Assembly: GCF_020662265.1 (NCBI RefSeq)
Contig: NZ_VEWM01000075.1
Location: 186,001 to 250,000 of the forward strand
Reading direction: 5' to 3'
From: Psychrobacter sp. I-STPA6b
GTDB lineage: Bacteria; Pseudomonadota; Gammaproteobacteria; Pseudomonadales; Moraxellaceae
DNA: 64,000 bases
Below the pieces are notes generated by a model. The model was not told where the DNA came from and made no database searches. It saw only the letters and a list, made by a program, of their open reading frames with translations. Of the stretch, positions 17,905 through 27,969 are shown piece after piece (position 1 is the first letter of the stretch; every line of letters begins with the position of its first letter). A program made the position numbers and the translations under genes.

Positions 17905-18123
17905 AATATACTTCCTTAAAGGGTGCAGTATGTAGATAAACTTAAAGGGCGAGTAGTATAACGAAGAATCGCTATCAAATGGATACTTTGTTGGACTATA
18001 TTTATTCTATTGAGGAATATTAAATTTTATTAATAGTGAAAAATATCATAAGAGAAATGATAGACAAAAAATACTAAAACAGATACAAGGCGACCTGAGT
18101 ATAAAGACCTATTCAATAAGCAC
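17905..18123. other. Intergenic region upstream of the ABC transporter operon
   Basis: This AT-rich region should hold the transporter promoter. On the minus strand GTTATACT (around 17957-17964) is a fair -10, but no well-placed -35 was found. No open frame or RNA structure stands out. Confidence 0.4.
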
Positions 18124-18161
18124 AAAAAACCAGATAGTGACTGATTCACTATCTGGTTTTT
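18124..18161 (-). terminator. Terminator of the DEAD-box helicase gene
   Basis: ACCAGATAGTGA (18129-18140) pairs perfectly with TCACTATCTGGT (18146-18157), loop of 5. The flanks are six A on the left and five T on the right, so it can work on both strands. It lies 86 bp downstream of the helicase stop. Confidence 0.9.
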
Positions 18162-18246
18162 GATTTATCATCACAGCTAATTAAAACTTATGAGATTCTG
18201 TTGACCATTCTAAATGGCTAAGTAGCTAAACATAAGTCATGATTAA

Positions 18247-19917
18247 CTAGCCACGGCGTGGCGCACGGTTGCCATCATTTGAGCGCGATGAGCTACGACG
18301 TTGACCAGAAGGCTTACCTGAGTAATAGCCTTTCGCATTACCATTACCTGACTCTGAAGCACTGCGACGCTCTGAGCGTGCTGGACGAGATTGACCAGAC
18401 TTGCCAGCAGGTTTGCCACGGTAGCCTGCACGCTTACTATCAGAGTGACTAGAGCGATTGTCATTACGACTGTCATTTCCACCATTACCACTGCCACGGC
18501 GTTTTTCGCCATATGCACTGCCACTGTCAGCAGCTCTGCTACCACGGTTTTCTGAACGACTGTCTGAACGACCTTCTGCACGACTATCACGCCCACCTTC
18601 TGAGCTGCGACGACCTCGATAACCGCCAGCATTATTGCCACTGCGACCACGACCGTTGCCATTACCGCCACGTCCGCGATTGCCACCGCGTCCACGCTTA
18701 CTACCACTACCGACTTTTAGGTCTTTGGTATTTTTCTTTGGCTCAAGCCCTTCTACTTCTGCAACGGTCATATGACGTTTAAGATAACGGTTGATGGCAG
18801 CCAACTGTGAGCGGTCATCAATACTACATAGGTTCAGTGCAATCCCTGTACGTCCTGCACGTCCACTACGCCCAATACGATGCACGTAATCTTCGACCTG
18901 ACGTGGCAAGTCATAGTTAAAGACATGGGTAATACCGCTAACATCAATACCACGTGCTGCCACATCAGTAGCAACAAGAATATCCACTTTGCCAGCTTTC
19001 ACATCATTGATGATGCGGGTACGTTTATTTTGTGGTAAGTCACCATGTAAAAAGCGGGCTTTATGACCCTTTTCTACCAAACTTTTAGATAAAGTTTCAC
19101 AGCTACGTTTTGTCGCAGCAAATACGATGGCTTGATTGACATCTGGGTTGTTTAATAGGCTATCTAGTAAGTCATTTTTATGATTAAAATCATCACAATA
19201 ATAAACTGTTTCTTCGATATGAGCCGTCTCTACAGCGATAGAGATACGCTCTGGGTTATTGGTAAAGCTTTCAGCAATTTTGCCAACTGGTCCGTCCCAT
19301 GTGGCAGAAGACATAATGGTTTGACGTGTTTTTGGTGCTGCTTGCATGATTTTTTCGATGTCATCGGCAAAGCCCATATCTAGCATACGGTCAGCTTCAT
19401 CCAGAATCAAAATATCCAAATCTGACAAATCAATACGCTCAGATTTCATATGGTCAATAAAGCGACCCGGTGTGGCAATAATAATCTGCACACCTTTTTT
19501 AAGCGCACGAATCTGACCACCATATGGCGCACCACCAACTAATGGCACACTAAAGATATTGCGAGTCTGGGCGCTATAGCGACGCACACTATCACTCACC
19601 TGATTGGCAAGCTCACGTGTTGGCGTCAATATCACTGTATGTACGACTTTATTACTCGCCTTTTCACGGATGATTTTATCCAAAACTGGCAAAACAAACG
19701 CGGCTGTTTTACCACTGCCTGTTTGTGCAGAAAGTAGTAAATCACGTCCTGCTAAGGCAGGTGGAATGGCTTGAGCTTGAATTGGGGTTGGTTGGTCATA
19801 GCCACTGGCGCTCAACGCATCTAATAGCTGTGTTGATAGCTCTAAATCAACAAAACTTAAATCTGCATCTGCTTTAATGCTGGCATTATCTAACTGTGTA
19901 TTCATATTATCTGTCAT
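18247..19917 (-). CDS. DEAD-box ATP-dependent RNA helicase with RGG-rich tail
   Basis: A 556-residue RNA-unwinding enzyme. Helicase motifs in order: Q motif (GYDQPTPIQAQAIP), AQTGSGKT, PTRELA, TPGR, DEAD, SAT, then ATDVAARGID and HRIGRSGRAG. After about residue 395 the tail is dominated by Arg, Gly, Ser and Asn (RGRGGNRGRGGNGNGRGRS and similar), an RNA-binding, disorder-prone region. The core suits the RhlE/DeaD/SrmB class; I cannot choose one with confidence. A ~350-nt untranslated leader suggests cold-shock-like control. An alternative Ala/Val-rich frame over the tail is a shadow of its biased codons. Confidence 0.9.
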   Translation of the reverse strand: MTDNMNTQLDNASIKADADLSFVDLELSTQLLDALSASGYDQPTPIQAQAIPPALAGRDLLLSAQTGSGKTAAFVLPVLDKIIREKASNKVVHTVILTPTRELANQVSDSVRRYSAQTRNIFSVPLVGGAPYGGQIRALKKGVQIIIATPGRFIDHMKSERIDLSDLDILILDEADRMLDMGFADDIEKIMQAAPKTRQTIMSSATWDGPVGKIAESFTNNPERISIAVETAHIEETVYYCDDFNHKNDLLDSLLNNPDVNQAIVFAATKRSCETLSKSLVEKGHKARFLHGDLPQNKRTRIINDVKAGKVDILVATDVAARGIDVSGITHVFNYDLPRQVEDYVHRIGRSGRAGRTGIALNLCSIDDRSQLAAINRYLKRHMTVAEVEGLEPKKNTKDLKVGSGSKRGRGGNRGRGGNGNGRGRSGNNAGGYRGRRSSEGGRDSRAEGRSDSRSENRGSRAADSGSAYGEKRRGSGNGGNDSRNDNRSSHSDSKRAGYRGKPAGKSGQSRPARSERRSASESGNGNAKGYYSGKPSGQRRSSSRSNDGNRAPRRG

Positions 19918-20282
19918 GTGTGTCCTTTAAGAGGTCATAAGTTGACAAAACTGCTCCGTATGCTGACACGTCAGTTATTTGTCTAATAAATATTTTGGAT
20001 AAAATATTGGGATAAAAAAGGCACAACACAGATAAACAACTGGCTATCACACATCCTGTGTTATATGGCATCGTTGTATTTTGGGGTTGTTACCGTGAAT
20101 CGCTGGCAGTCATTTGGTCTCAATATATGATGTTTCGTTTGCTATTTATATTATTGAATAAATAGCACATCATGGGTTGAGGCTGTCTCAGCTCAAAATC
20201 ATCGGCAACAATATGAATAGGTGTCTACTCCAGACGTCAATTGCAGGCGATGTTATCAATCAGCAAGGCGCGAAGTATAGCA
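19918..20282 (-). promoter_or_regulatory. Helicase promoter and ~350-nt 5' leader
   Basis: On the minus strand an extended -10, TGCTATACT (complement 20274-20282), would start transcription near 20268. That leaves about 350 untranslated nucleotides before the ATG. Long leaders are known for cold-induced helicase genes such as deaD/csdA. A small palindrome CTGACACGTCAG lies near 19964-19975. Confidence 0.5.
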
Positions 20283-20331
20283 CAGCCCTATGTGTGAAAG
20301 ATAGCGATTTTTTAATATCCACCCAAAGGCA

Positions 20332-20451
20332 CTAAAGTTTTGCCAGTGCTGTTTTTAACTGCTGATTAAGGTAGTACGGCAAGCCAGTTTGACTGTGTGC
20401 CAGTGTATAACTTCGCTGACCATACCTGACTATCAGAGCATACCTAACCAT
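20332..20451 (-). pseudogene. Short ORF, possible 3' remnant of a lost gene
   Basis: A 39-residue frame ends LPYYLNQQLKTALAKL, which looks like a genuine protein C-terminus but matches nothing I recognise. Its first part spans a near-tandem 18-nt repeat (CATACCTGACTATCAGAG / CATACCTAACCATCAGAA). It lies between the helicase promoter and the left MITE copy of the defence island, so it may be what is left of a gene cut when the island arrived. Low confidence. Confidence 0.3.
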
Positions 20452-20469
20452 CAGAAAGTATGGTAACTA

Positions 20470-20682
20470 GGGTCTGTTGAACATTCATCTTCATAGGAAA
20501 AATTGAGATACTGATTTTAATAAGCAGTGACTTAGTCAAGGCAATGAACACAGGTAATATCGGGATATTAACCAGTTCATTAACGCAGAATAAGGCAAAT
20601 TTAGCCAATTTTTACATGAAAGTAAAAAGTAGCTATATTCCTTGTAGGTATTAGCCTGACGGGGTGAAAGTTCAACAGACCC
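20470..20682 (+). mobile_element. MITE-like element, family 1 (GGGTCTG ends), left border of defence island
   Basis: The 213-bp element has inverted ends GGGTCTGTTGAAC / GTTCAACAGACCC and is flanked by TA on both sides, as expected for a target-site duplication of the IS630/Tc1-mariner type. It has no coding capacity. A second full-length copy lies inverted at 34454-34653, a deletion derivative at 35896-35951 and a decayed end at 9370-9438. Its right edge supplies the hsdR stop codon: the TAG is the duplicated TA plus the first G of the element, read on the minus strand. Confidence 0.85.
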
Positions 20683-23600
20683 TATTCTCTGCTTAATTCT
20701 TCAGCCATCATTTCGGCTTGCTCAAGTACCGTTTCGGTCGCCAGTGCCTCCATATCAGGTGGATAGCCGTATTTTTTGAGCAAGCGTTTGACAGTGGTAC
20801 GGATTTTGGCTCGTGCCGACTCACGTACTGTCCAGTCCACCGATACACTATTACGAATCGACTCGGTCAACACCACCGCAAGCTCTCTGAGCTTTTCTTT
20901 ACTCATCAGCTCTTTAGCGCTTTGGTTATCGGCGACTGCTGAATAAAACGCAAACTCAAAGTCGGTCAAATTCATCTCTTTGGCAAGCTCATCTGAGGCG
21001 TTAATGTCTTTTGCCAGTTTTATCAGCTCATCAATGACTTCAGCAGCACTGATGACTTTATTTTGATATTTATTGATGGCAGATGACAGCATGTCCATCA
21101 GCTTTTTGCCTTGAGTGACGCTTTTTTGTTCACGCACTTTAATCTCATCTGTGAGCAGTTTTTTTAATGCTTCAAGGGCAATATTTTTGTGTGGATAGTC
21201 TCGCATCTCTTCCATAAAGTCATCAGATAAGATAGAAATATCTGGCTTTTGGATACCTGCTGCGTCAAAGATATCGACCACTTCTTCACTGACTAGGGCA
21301 TTATCAATGGTCTGCTTGACTCGGGCTTCTAATGCGACATCGTCCCCATTAGTGATACTGCCTGAGAGTGCAGGGTCAAACTTTATAAGGCGGGCTTTGA
21401 TGGCTTGATAAAATGCCACTTGTGGGGCAGCTTCCATGGCGGTGGGGTGCGGGGTAGCCAAAGCAAAGGCTTGCGATAAGGCAGAGACAGCAGTCAAAAA
21501 CCGCTCTTTGCCCTGCCCTTGGTCTATTGATAGGATATGGTCTTCTGCTTCTAGGATAATGGCGAGTTTGCGGGCGGTATCAGCAGTAAAATATTCGCTA
21601 ATATCAAAGCCATACATGATACCCTCTAGCACTTCGAGCTTTTCTTGCAAGATGGCGACGGCATCTTCTTGTAACTCAGCAGGATTGCCTTTGCCGCCTG
21701 CTTCTGAGTAGAAACTCAAGGCTTCTTTGAGGTCAGCGGCGATACCCAAATAATCAACTACCAGCCCGCCTGCTTTGTCTTTATAGACCCGATTGACACG
21801 AGCGATGGCTTGCATGAGGTTATGCCCTTTCATCGGTTTATCAATGTATAGGGTATGCATACTGGGGGCGTCAAATCCTGTCAGCCACATATCACGCACG
21901 ATAACCAGCTTAAGTTTATCGTCATTGTCTTTCATACGGTTGGCAAGAGCTTGCCGTTGTGATTTGGTGGTATGATGGCGGGCAATGTCTGCCCCATCAG
22001 AGGCAGACGAGGTCATCACGACTTTTATTACCCCATCGTTTAGCTCATCACTGTGCCATTCAGGACGTAGGGCGATGATATTTTCGTACAGCCTGACGGC
22101 AATCCGCCGCGACATGGCGACAATCATACCTTTACCATTACCAGCATTGGCGGTCAGCCTTGCTTCAAAGTGCTGAACGATGTCTTTGGCGATGGCTTGC
22201 AGGCGTTGCTCACTGCCAATCAAGGCTTCTACTTTTGCCCATTTTGCCCGTTGCTTTTGGGTTTCGGTCAGTTCCTCTTCGCTAAACTCGTTATCTAAGT
22301 CTTCAATCAGCGCCCGCCCTTCTTCACTAATGGCAATTTTGGCAAGGCGGCTTTCATAGAATATACGCACCGTTGCCCCGTCTTCTACTGCTTGGGATAT
22401 GTCATAAATATCGACATAATCCCCAAACACAGCCGGCGTATTGACATCTGTTTTTTCAATGGGCGTTCCTGTAAAGCCCAAATAGGTGGCATTGGGCAGC
22501 GCATCTCGTAGATATTTTGCAAAGCCATAAACGGTGCGTTTGCCAGATACATTGCCGTCATCATCCATGACATCGACTTCTTTGGCAGCAAAGCCATATT
22601 GTGAGCGGTGGGCTTCATCGGCTATCACGACAATATTATGACGGTCAGATAGCTGTTCATAGACACTGCTGCCATTATCTGGCTGGAACTTTTGAATGGT
22701 GGTAAAGACCACACCACCTGAGCTGACTTTGAGTAGCTCTTTTAGCTCATCGCAACTGTCGGCTTGGCGGGGCGTTTGCCGTAGTAGCTGGCTGGCAGCC
22801 GCAAAGGTGCTAAATAGCTGGTCGTCTAAGTCGTTGCGGTCGGTGATGACCACGACGGTTGGGTTATCTAGTGCCAATACGATTTTGCCCGTATAAAACA
22901 CCATTGACAAAGATTTGCCCGAGCCTTGCGTATGCCAGACCACGCCTGCTTTTTTGTCGCCTTGCTGCTGCTTACTGACCAAGTCTGATAATGGGCGGTT
23001 TTGCTTATCCATGGCAACCATTGCCGAATAAGCGGGGGCTGATTGAGTAAAGGCGATATTGGTATGTTTATCTGTCCCTGCTTTTGCTTTGTCTGTTGTA
23101 TCATCCGTTGCAGCAGTATTGACGGCGGCGGCTCGTAGGGTTGAGAGAACGGCTGCATTGACCGCATAATATTGGTGATACGCCGCCATTTTTTTAATAT
23201 TGGTGATGGTGATAATGCCTTTGCTATCTTCACTTTTGCTCGCTTCAAAGACGATAAAGTGACGCACCATATCCAGCAAGGTGACAGGGTTTAGCAAGCC
23301 ATTAATTAAGACGTTAAGCTGGGGCTGGGTGGCTTTGGCAATGTGCTGTCCGTTGGCGGTTTTCCATGCCATATAACGGCTAAAGTCTGCTGATATTGTG
23401 CCTGCTTGCGCTTCTAGTCCATCGGATATGACGCTAAAGGCATTATAGGTAAATAATTGCGGAATATTGGCTTGATAGGTCTGAAGCTGTTGGTAGGCAC
23501 TGTGAATGGTGGCTTGCGGGTCGCTGGCTTTTTTTAACTCAAGCACTACCAATGGTATGCCGTTAATATACAAGATAATATCGGGGCGGTGGCTGCGCCG

Positions 23601-24059
23601 TTCGCCTTTGATGGTGATTTGGTTGACCGCCACAAAGTCATTATTGCTGGGGTTATTAAAGTCAATCAGCCACGCCAGCTCACCTTGCGTCTGTCCGTCT
23701 TGGTGGATATCAAGCGGAATGCCTTCGGTCATTAGGCGGTGAAATTGTTTGTTATTATCAATGATACTGGGCGATTGAATGTCATCAATTTGGGCAAAGG
23801 CTTGCTGGCACTGCTCGGCGCTTAGCTGTGGGTTAAGACGGGCTAAGGCATTTAAGACATGCTCTTTGAGTAGCACTTGTTTATACGCGCGTAAGACAGT
23901 TTTATTAGCAGGGCTATCAGCTTTACTGCTGTTTTTATTGCTAGGCTCGATATCTGGACCATAGATATAGTCATAGCCAAGTGCTTGTAGCTGCTCGATT
24001 GCCATTTGTTCAATGGCGGTTTCGGTGGGGTTTGGGTTGCTCGTTTTTGAGGAAGTCAT
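20682..24059 (-). CDS. hsdR: Type I restriction enzyme R subunit (endonuclease/translocase)
   Basis: HsdR translocates and cuts unmodified DNA in complex with HsdM and HsdS. The 1125 residues show an N-terminal PD-(E/D)xK nuclease (PDIILYINGIPLVVLELKK), then a superfamily-2 motor: Walker A HTQGSGKSLSM, the DEAH box IADEAHRSQYG, LGFTGTPIE, and QAIARVNRVYKDK. A long helical C-terminus follows. The gene is the last of hsdM-hsdS-hsdR, 71 bp after hsdS. The stop codon is formed by a MITE insertion, so the native C-terminus may be slightly altered, though the length is in the usual range. It appears intact. Confidence 0.93.
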   Translation of the reverse strand: MTSSKTSNPNPTETAIEQMAIEQLQALGYDYIYGPDIEPSNKNSSKADSPANKTVLRAYKQVLLKEHVLNALARLNPQLSAEQCQQAFAQIDDIQSPSIIDNNKQFHRLMTEGIPLDIHQDGQTQGELAWLIDFNNPSNNDFVAVNQITIKGERRSHRPDIILYINGIPLVVLELKKASDPQATIHSAYQQLQTYQANIPQLFTYNAFSVISDGLEAQAGTISADFSRYMAWKTANGQHIAKATQPQLNVLINGLLNPVTLLDMVRHFIVFEASKSEDSKGIITITNIKKMAAYHQYYAVNAAVLSTLRAAAVNTAATDDTTDKAKAGTDKHTNIAFTQSAPAYSAMVAMDKQNRPLSDLVSKQQQGDKKAGVVWHTQGSGKSLSMVFYTGKIVLALDNPTVVVITDRNDLDDQLFSTFAAASQLLRQTPRQADSCDELKELLKVSSGGVVFTTIQKFQPDNGSSVYEQLSDRHNIVVIADEAHRSQYGFAAKEVDVMDDDGNVSGKRTVYGFAKYLRDALPNATYLGFTGTPIEKTDVNTPAVFGDYVDIYDISQAVEDGATVRIFYESRLAKIAISEEGRALIEDLDNEFSEEELTETQKQRAKWAKVEALIGSEQRLQAIAKDIVQHFEARLTANAGNGKGMIVAMSRRIAVRLYENIIALRPEWHSDELNDGVIKVVMTSSASDGADIARHHTTKSQRQALANRMKDNDDKLKLVIVRDMWLTGFDAPSMHTLYIDKPMKGHNLMQAIARVNRVYKDKAGGLVVDYLGIAADLKEALSFYSEAGGKGNPAELQEDAVAILQEKLEVLEGIMYGFDISEYFTADTARKLAIILEAEDHILSIDQGQGKERFLTAVSALSQAFALATPHPTAMEAAPQVAFYQAIKARLIKFDPALSGSITNGDDVALEARVKQTIDNALVSEEVVDIFDAAGIQKPDISILSDDFMEEMRDYPHKNIALEALKKLLTDEIKVREQKSVTQGKKLMDMLSSAINKYQNKVISAAEVIDELIKLAKDINASDELAKEMNLTDFEFAFYSAVADNQSAKELMSKEKLRELAVVLTESIRNSVSVDWTVRESARAKIRTTVKRLLKKYGYPPDMEALATETVLEQAEMMAEELSRE

Positions 24060-24130
24060 TGGGTATTTTGCCTTTATTTTGTTTTGTCCATTTTATTTGT
24101 CTGTTATTAACTTTAATTGCGGGGGATTGA

Positions 24131-25333
24131 TTAGCATTGATAATCTACGCTTACTTCACCGCTCATTAATTTGGGTAATAAGGTGTCTCTTAAATTTTCA
24201 AGAGTTTGGATTTGATAACTATTTTTAATAATTTTATCATTCATTGGCTTTACTATTTTTTCGAAACTTTCTATTACATCGTCACTTGGTATAGTTACCT
24301 TAATATTACCAATATCATTTTTTCCAATCGACCCAAATACTGTTCCTTCATTATTAAACTTTTTTATTTCTGACATTAAAAAATTGATTTTATAATAAGT
24401 ATAAGTATACCAATCAGGATTTTTCAAACTCCTAAAAGATGCTAATCCTCGTCCAATACATATTTTTTCTTTTGCCATATTTTGAGCTCCAACAGGGGCT
24501 CTAACACTCATTAAAGTATCAAGTGGTAATGCAAAACGCTTTGGTTCTGTTGTATATACTCTATTTTTTGGAAACCTGAAACCAAAATCTGTACTTCCTT
24601 GAAACATAGGCGTTCCTACCTTATCTTCATTAAAAGATGAGCCTTTAGGTGATTGTCCCATAATAATATTAAACTCATCAGGAATTACTCCCTCCTCCCA
24701 ATCATCGTCCGCTTCTTCAATAAACCATTGTCGAAATAAAGTCTCTGCCATTTTTTCTAAAGTTTGGTTTTGCTGATGTAATAAATCAATTTTATCATCA
24801 AGCGATGTAAGCACCGAAGCAATGGCTTTTTGTTCGGGTAGTGGTGGCAATATCACTGGTAAATCCTGTTGAGCAGTTATTCCCACATATGCTCTTGTTG
24901 AACCTGCATCACCATGATTATTTAAAGTTTCTTGAAAAAATGGACTATCAAAATAGTATTTTAAATAAATATTATTTAATATATCTGGATTTATTACTCT
25001 ATAATATGTAACTTGAGGTGTTAACATAATATATGGGGTTGTAATTTTTGGAACAATTGCTGTTCTTCCCAAAGAGGCTTTATGTGTTAATAAAACATCA
25101 CCTTCTATAGAAAATCCCTTTCTTAGATTATTGGCTTGATTTTCTGTTATAAATTTACAGTTGTATAAATCAACTTTTCCATTATTTATATCAGTTGCCA
25201 TAATAAATGGAATTCCACTAGCGACAAAATCACTTCCTTTTGGGTGTGTTCCTCCATGATTCCCATCTAGTGGCTTTGCAATTACTTTATCTGCTATTAA
25301 ATCCTTAACCAAAACTTCTTTCCACTCGCTCAT
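24131..25333 (-). CDS. hsdS: Type I restriction-modification specificity subunit S
   Basis: HsdS reads the bipartite DNA target. Its 400 residues show the usual two halves: target domain 1 (about 1-165), conserved helix 1 (LPPLPEQKAIASVLTSLDDK, 166-215), target domain 2 (about 220-360) and conserved helix 2 (QIQTLENLRDTLLPKLMSGE). The gene is clearly more AT-rich than hsdM and hsdR, especially over the target domains, which is usual for swapped specificity modules. A good ribosome site (AAGGTGGGG) precedes the ATG, 24 bp after hsdM. The recognition sequence cannot be predicted from this. Confidence 0.92.
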   Translation of the reverse strand: MSEWKEVLVKDLIADKVIAKPLDGNHGGTHPKGSDFVASGIPFIMATDINNGKVDLYNCKFITENQANNLRKGFSIEGDVLLTHKASLGRTAIVPKITTPYIMLTPQVTYYRVINPDILNNIYLKYYFDSPFFQETLNNHGDAGSTRAYVGITAQQDLPVILPPLPEQKAIASVLTSLDDKIDLLHQQNQTLEKMAETLFRQWFIEEADDDWEEGVIPDEFNIIMGQSPKGSSFNEDKVGTPMFQGSTDFGFRFPKNRVYTTEPKRFALPLDTLMSVRAPVGAQNMAKEKICIGRGLASFRSLKNPDWYTYTYYKINFLMSEIKKFNNEGTVFGSIGKNDIGNIKVTIPSDDVIESFEKIVKPMNDKIIKNSYQIQTLENLRDTLLPKLMSGEVSVDYQC

Positions 25334-25357
25334 AACCCCACCTTTATTCTACTTTGA

Positions 25358-26911
25358 CTAAATACGCACTTTGGCTAAATTGGCTAGTATGTCTTGATTT
25401 AGTGCTTGCTCTTGCTCAAGCTGTTGTTGCAACTGGGCTTGTAGCTCAGTGAAACGCTCTTTAAAGTCAAAGTCGTCCTCTTCTTCAGGTAAGCCCACAT
25501 AGCGACCCGGAGTCAGTACATAATCCAGCTCTGCCACTTTGCTAATCGCCACTGACGCACATAAGCCCGCGACGTCTTGATAGTCACCGTCTTTATTACG
25601 CCAGTTATGATAAATATCACTGATTTGGCGGATATCTTCGGCAGTTAAGATACGGTTACGGCGGTTTATCATTTCACCCATATTACGGGCGTCAATAAAT
25701 AAAATCTCACCACTGCGGTCTTGATAGCGACTGCTAGAGGCTCTGTCACGACGCATAAACCATAAGGCGGCAGGGATTTGGGTATTTAAAAACAGCTTGG
25801 CAGGTAAATTGACAATACAGTCGATAACGTTGGCTTGCTCAATTAAGGCTTGGCGTATGTCACCTTCACCACTGGTCTTTGAGGTTAATGCTCCTTTTGC
25901 CAATACCACGCCTGCTTGACCTTTTGGTGATAGGTGATATAAGAAGTGCTGTAACCATGCAAAGTTGGCATTACCTGTCGGCGGTGTGCCGTATTGCCAA
26001 CGTGCGTCACCTTTGAGCATTTCACCGCTCCAGTCTGAGACGTTAAACGGTGGATTGGCAAGGATAAAGTCGGCTTTTAGGTCTTTGTGGGCATTATTTA
26101 AGAATGAGCCTTCCGAGTTCCAACGTACGTGTTCTGAGTCAATACCACGAATGGCAAGGTTCATTTTGCACAGTCGCCATGTGGTTTGGTTGCTCTCTTG
26201 CCCATAAATAGAGATGTCATCAACCCGCCCTTGATGCGCTTCGACAAACTGTTCGGATTGCACAAACATGCCCCCTGAGCCACAGCAAGGGTCAAAGACG
26301 CGCCCTTGATAGGGTTCAATCATATGCACCAATAGGCTGACGATACATTTGGGCGTATAGAACTGCCCGCCTTGCTTGCCTTCAGCTAAAGCAAACTCTC
26401 CCAAAAAGTATTCAAACACATGCCCGAGTACATCTGCTGAGCGCTCTTGGGCATCTTGCATTTCGATATTACCGATAAGGTCGATAAGCTCACCCAGACT
26501 GGTGGCGTCAAGGTTTTGGCGGGCATAGACTTTGGGCAGTACGCCTTTGAGCTGGTCGTTTTGCTCCTCAATGGCAAGCATGGCATCATCAACGATTTTG
26601 CCGATATTAGGCTGTTTGGCTTGACTAACAAGATAACTCCAACGCGCAGTTGCTGGCACAAAAAACACATTTTCGGCAAGGTATTCGTCACGGTCTTCTG
26701 GGTCGGCATATTCATATTCGCCACTGTCTGCATTGAGCTTGTTATACATATCCTCAAAGCTGATAGAAATATATTTAAGAAATATTAAGCCTAAGACGAC
26801 GTGTTTATATTCCGCAGCGTCAATATTTTTGCGGAGTTTGTCGGCGGCTTTCCATAAAGTCGCTTCAATAGAGATGGGGGCTGATTTGCTGGGGGTTTTG
26901 GTTTTTGCCAT
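25358..26911 (-). CDS. hsdM: Type I restriction-modification DNA adenine methyltransferase
   Basis: HsdM methylates adenine in the target set by HsdS and forms the M2S core. The 517 residues contain the N-terminal HsdM helical domain, the SAM-binding motif VFDPCCGSGGMFVQ and the catalytic motif ANPPF, typical of N6-adenine methylases. It is the first hsd gene, about 110 bp after jetD on the same strand. AGGTCAG precedes the ATG. The restriction and Wadjet genes may share transcription, since no clear terminator lies between them. Confidence 0.94.
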   Translation of the reverse strand: MAKTKTPSKSAPISIEATLWKAADKLRKNIDAAEYKHVVLGLIFLKYISISFEDMYNKLNADSGEYEYADPEDRDEYLAENVFFVPATARWSYLVSQAKQPNIGKIVDDAMLAIEEQNDQLKGVLPKVYARQNLDATSLGELIDLIGNIEMQDAQERSADVLGHVFEYFLGEFALAEGKQGGQFYTPKCIVSLLVHMIEPYQGRVFDPCCGSGGMFVQSEQFVEAHQGRVDDISIYGQESNQTTWRLCKMNLAIRGIDSEHVRWNSEGSFLNNAHKDLKADFILANPPFNVSDWSGEMLKGDARWQYGTPPTGNANFAWLQHFLYHLSPKGQAGVVLAKGALTSKTSGEGDIRQALIEQANVIDCIVNLPAKLFLNTQIPAALWFMRRDRASSSRYQDRSGEILFIDARNMGEMINRRNRILTAEDIRQISDIYHNWRNKDGDYQDVAGLCASVAISKVAELDYVLTPGRYVGLPEEEDDFDFKERFTELQAQLQQQLEQEQALNQDILANLAKVRI

Positions 26912-27021
26912 TTGCTGACCTGTGGTTTTATTAAATATTGAATAAAAAGGGCTATAAATAGGGTTTGTTGTCTTATATTAGGGACAGTATAAGTAATTTT
27001 GCCGATAAGGGGCAAATAATA

Positions 27022-27969
27022 TTAAACCCCAACCACCGCCCATTCTATCGTCTTATCTTGCAAGATATGCTCTTGCATTAAGGCGATGTTATGGCTGATA
27101 AGTGTTTGATAAATGGGCTGTAATGTGGGCAGAATGGCTGTAGAGGATACCTTTGCCAGTTGTAGGCTGATTTTTTCGGGCTGATTATAGGCAGGGGCTG
27201 GATTGATAGAGCAAGCGGTATTCGAGATAAGCATATTTGGTAATAGCACCGACACTTGGCAACCTGTCTTTTTTAGTTGCCTTGTATAGTCACTTATCAT
27301 CTGTAGCCCTGATAAATCCATATCAAAGCAAAGCAGTACCTCGCACTGAGATGATAAAGTGGTGAGCCATGCCAGCAGTTTGGCGATATTGTCGCCATGC
27401 CCACGATACAGCAAAACGGCATTTTGCCAGTTGGTTGGTAGGTTTTCTCGCCATTGCCACCAGTGGGTCATCAGTTGTCCATTTTCAATGATGATAAGTT
27501 TGTGCATACGGCTACCATCTAGATATTCTGGCAAGATGGTCGGCAGTACCCCAATCGGTGTGGCGGGCATGGTCAATTCAGGATTTTTTTCCGTCATTTC
27601 GGTTAAGTTTGCATTATCCATAGCACACAATGGGATATCACAACCCATACCAACGACTAGAATTTGTTGCCCAAACACTGAAACATGATTGGACTTTTCA
27701 TTCTTGTTATATTTTGCAACCTCAAGGCGGTTATCCAACTGGCTAAATTCATCAGTGGTCAGTTTGCTATTGCCAAGAAAGCTGTTGCCAATCAGTTGCT
27801 CAAAGTTGGCAAAGTCTTGGGCGGTATAATGAATGGTTTTGCCAGATAGTGTGCCATAGCCTTGCTCAGCAAAGTCGGTCAAGGTTTTATTGGCTTTGAT
27901 ACTTTTGGGACGGTTTTTTAATAAACCTTCAATGACTTTTTGCTGTTGGATAGTTAAGGTAGTTTGCAT
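27022..27969 (-). CDS. jetD: Wadjet JetD-like Toprim (DUF2220-type) nuclease subunit
   Basis: JetD is the topoisomerase VI-like nuclease of Wadjet, which cuts plasmid DNA extruded by the SMC motor. The C-terminal half shows the Toprim pattern: the acidic IIIENGQLMTHW, then LLYRGHGDN and the DxD in CFDMDLSGLQMI. It has 315 residues, shorter than typical JetD, and the N-terminal DNA-binding part is reduced. It follows jetA by 147 bp; the gap contains a G/C-rich stretch with the pair CCTCCACC/GGGGGAGGG (about 28028-28075). The assignment rests on motifs plus the SMC-gene context. Confidence 0.78.
   Translation of the reverse strand: MQTTLTIQQQKVIEGLLKNRPKSIKANKTLTDFAEQGYGTLSGKTIHYTAQDFANFEQLIGNSFLGNSKLTTDEFSQLDNRLEVAKYNKNEKSNHVSVFGQQILVVGMGCDIPLCAMDNANLTEMTEKNPELTMPATPIGVLPTILPEYLDGSRMHKLIIIENGQLMTHWWQWRENLPTNWQNAVLLYRGHGDNIAKLLAWLTTLSSQCEVLLCFDMDLSGLQMISDYTRQLKKTGCQVSVLLPNMLISNTACSINPAPAYNQPEKISLQLAKVSSTAILPTLQPIYQTLISHNIALMQEHILQDKTIEWAVVGV

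Noticed and set aside
18243-18707. A 154-codon Ala/Val-rich frame inside the helicase gene
   Set aside because: It is an alternative frame over the Arg/Gly-rich tail; its composition mirrors the biased codons there.
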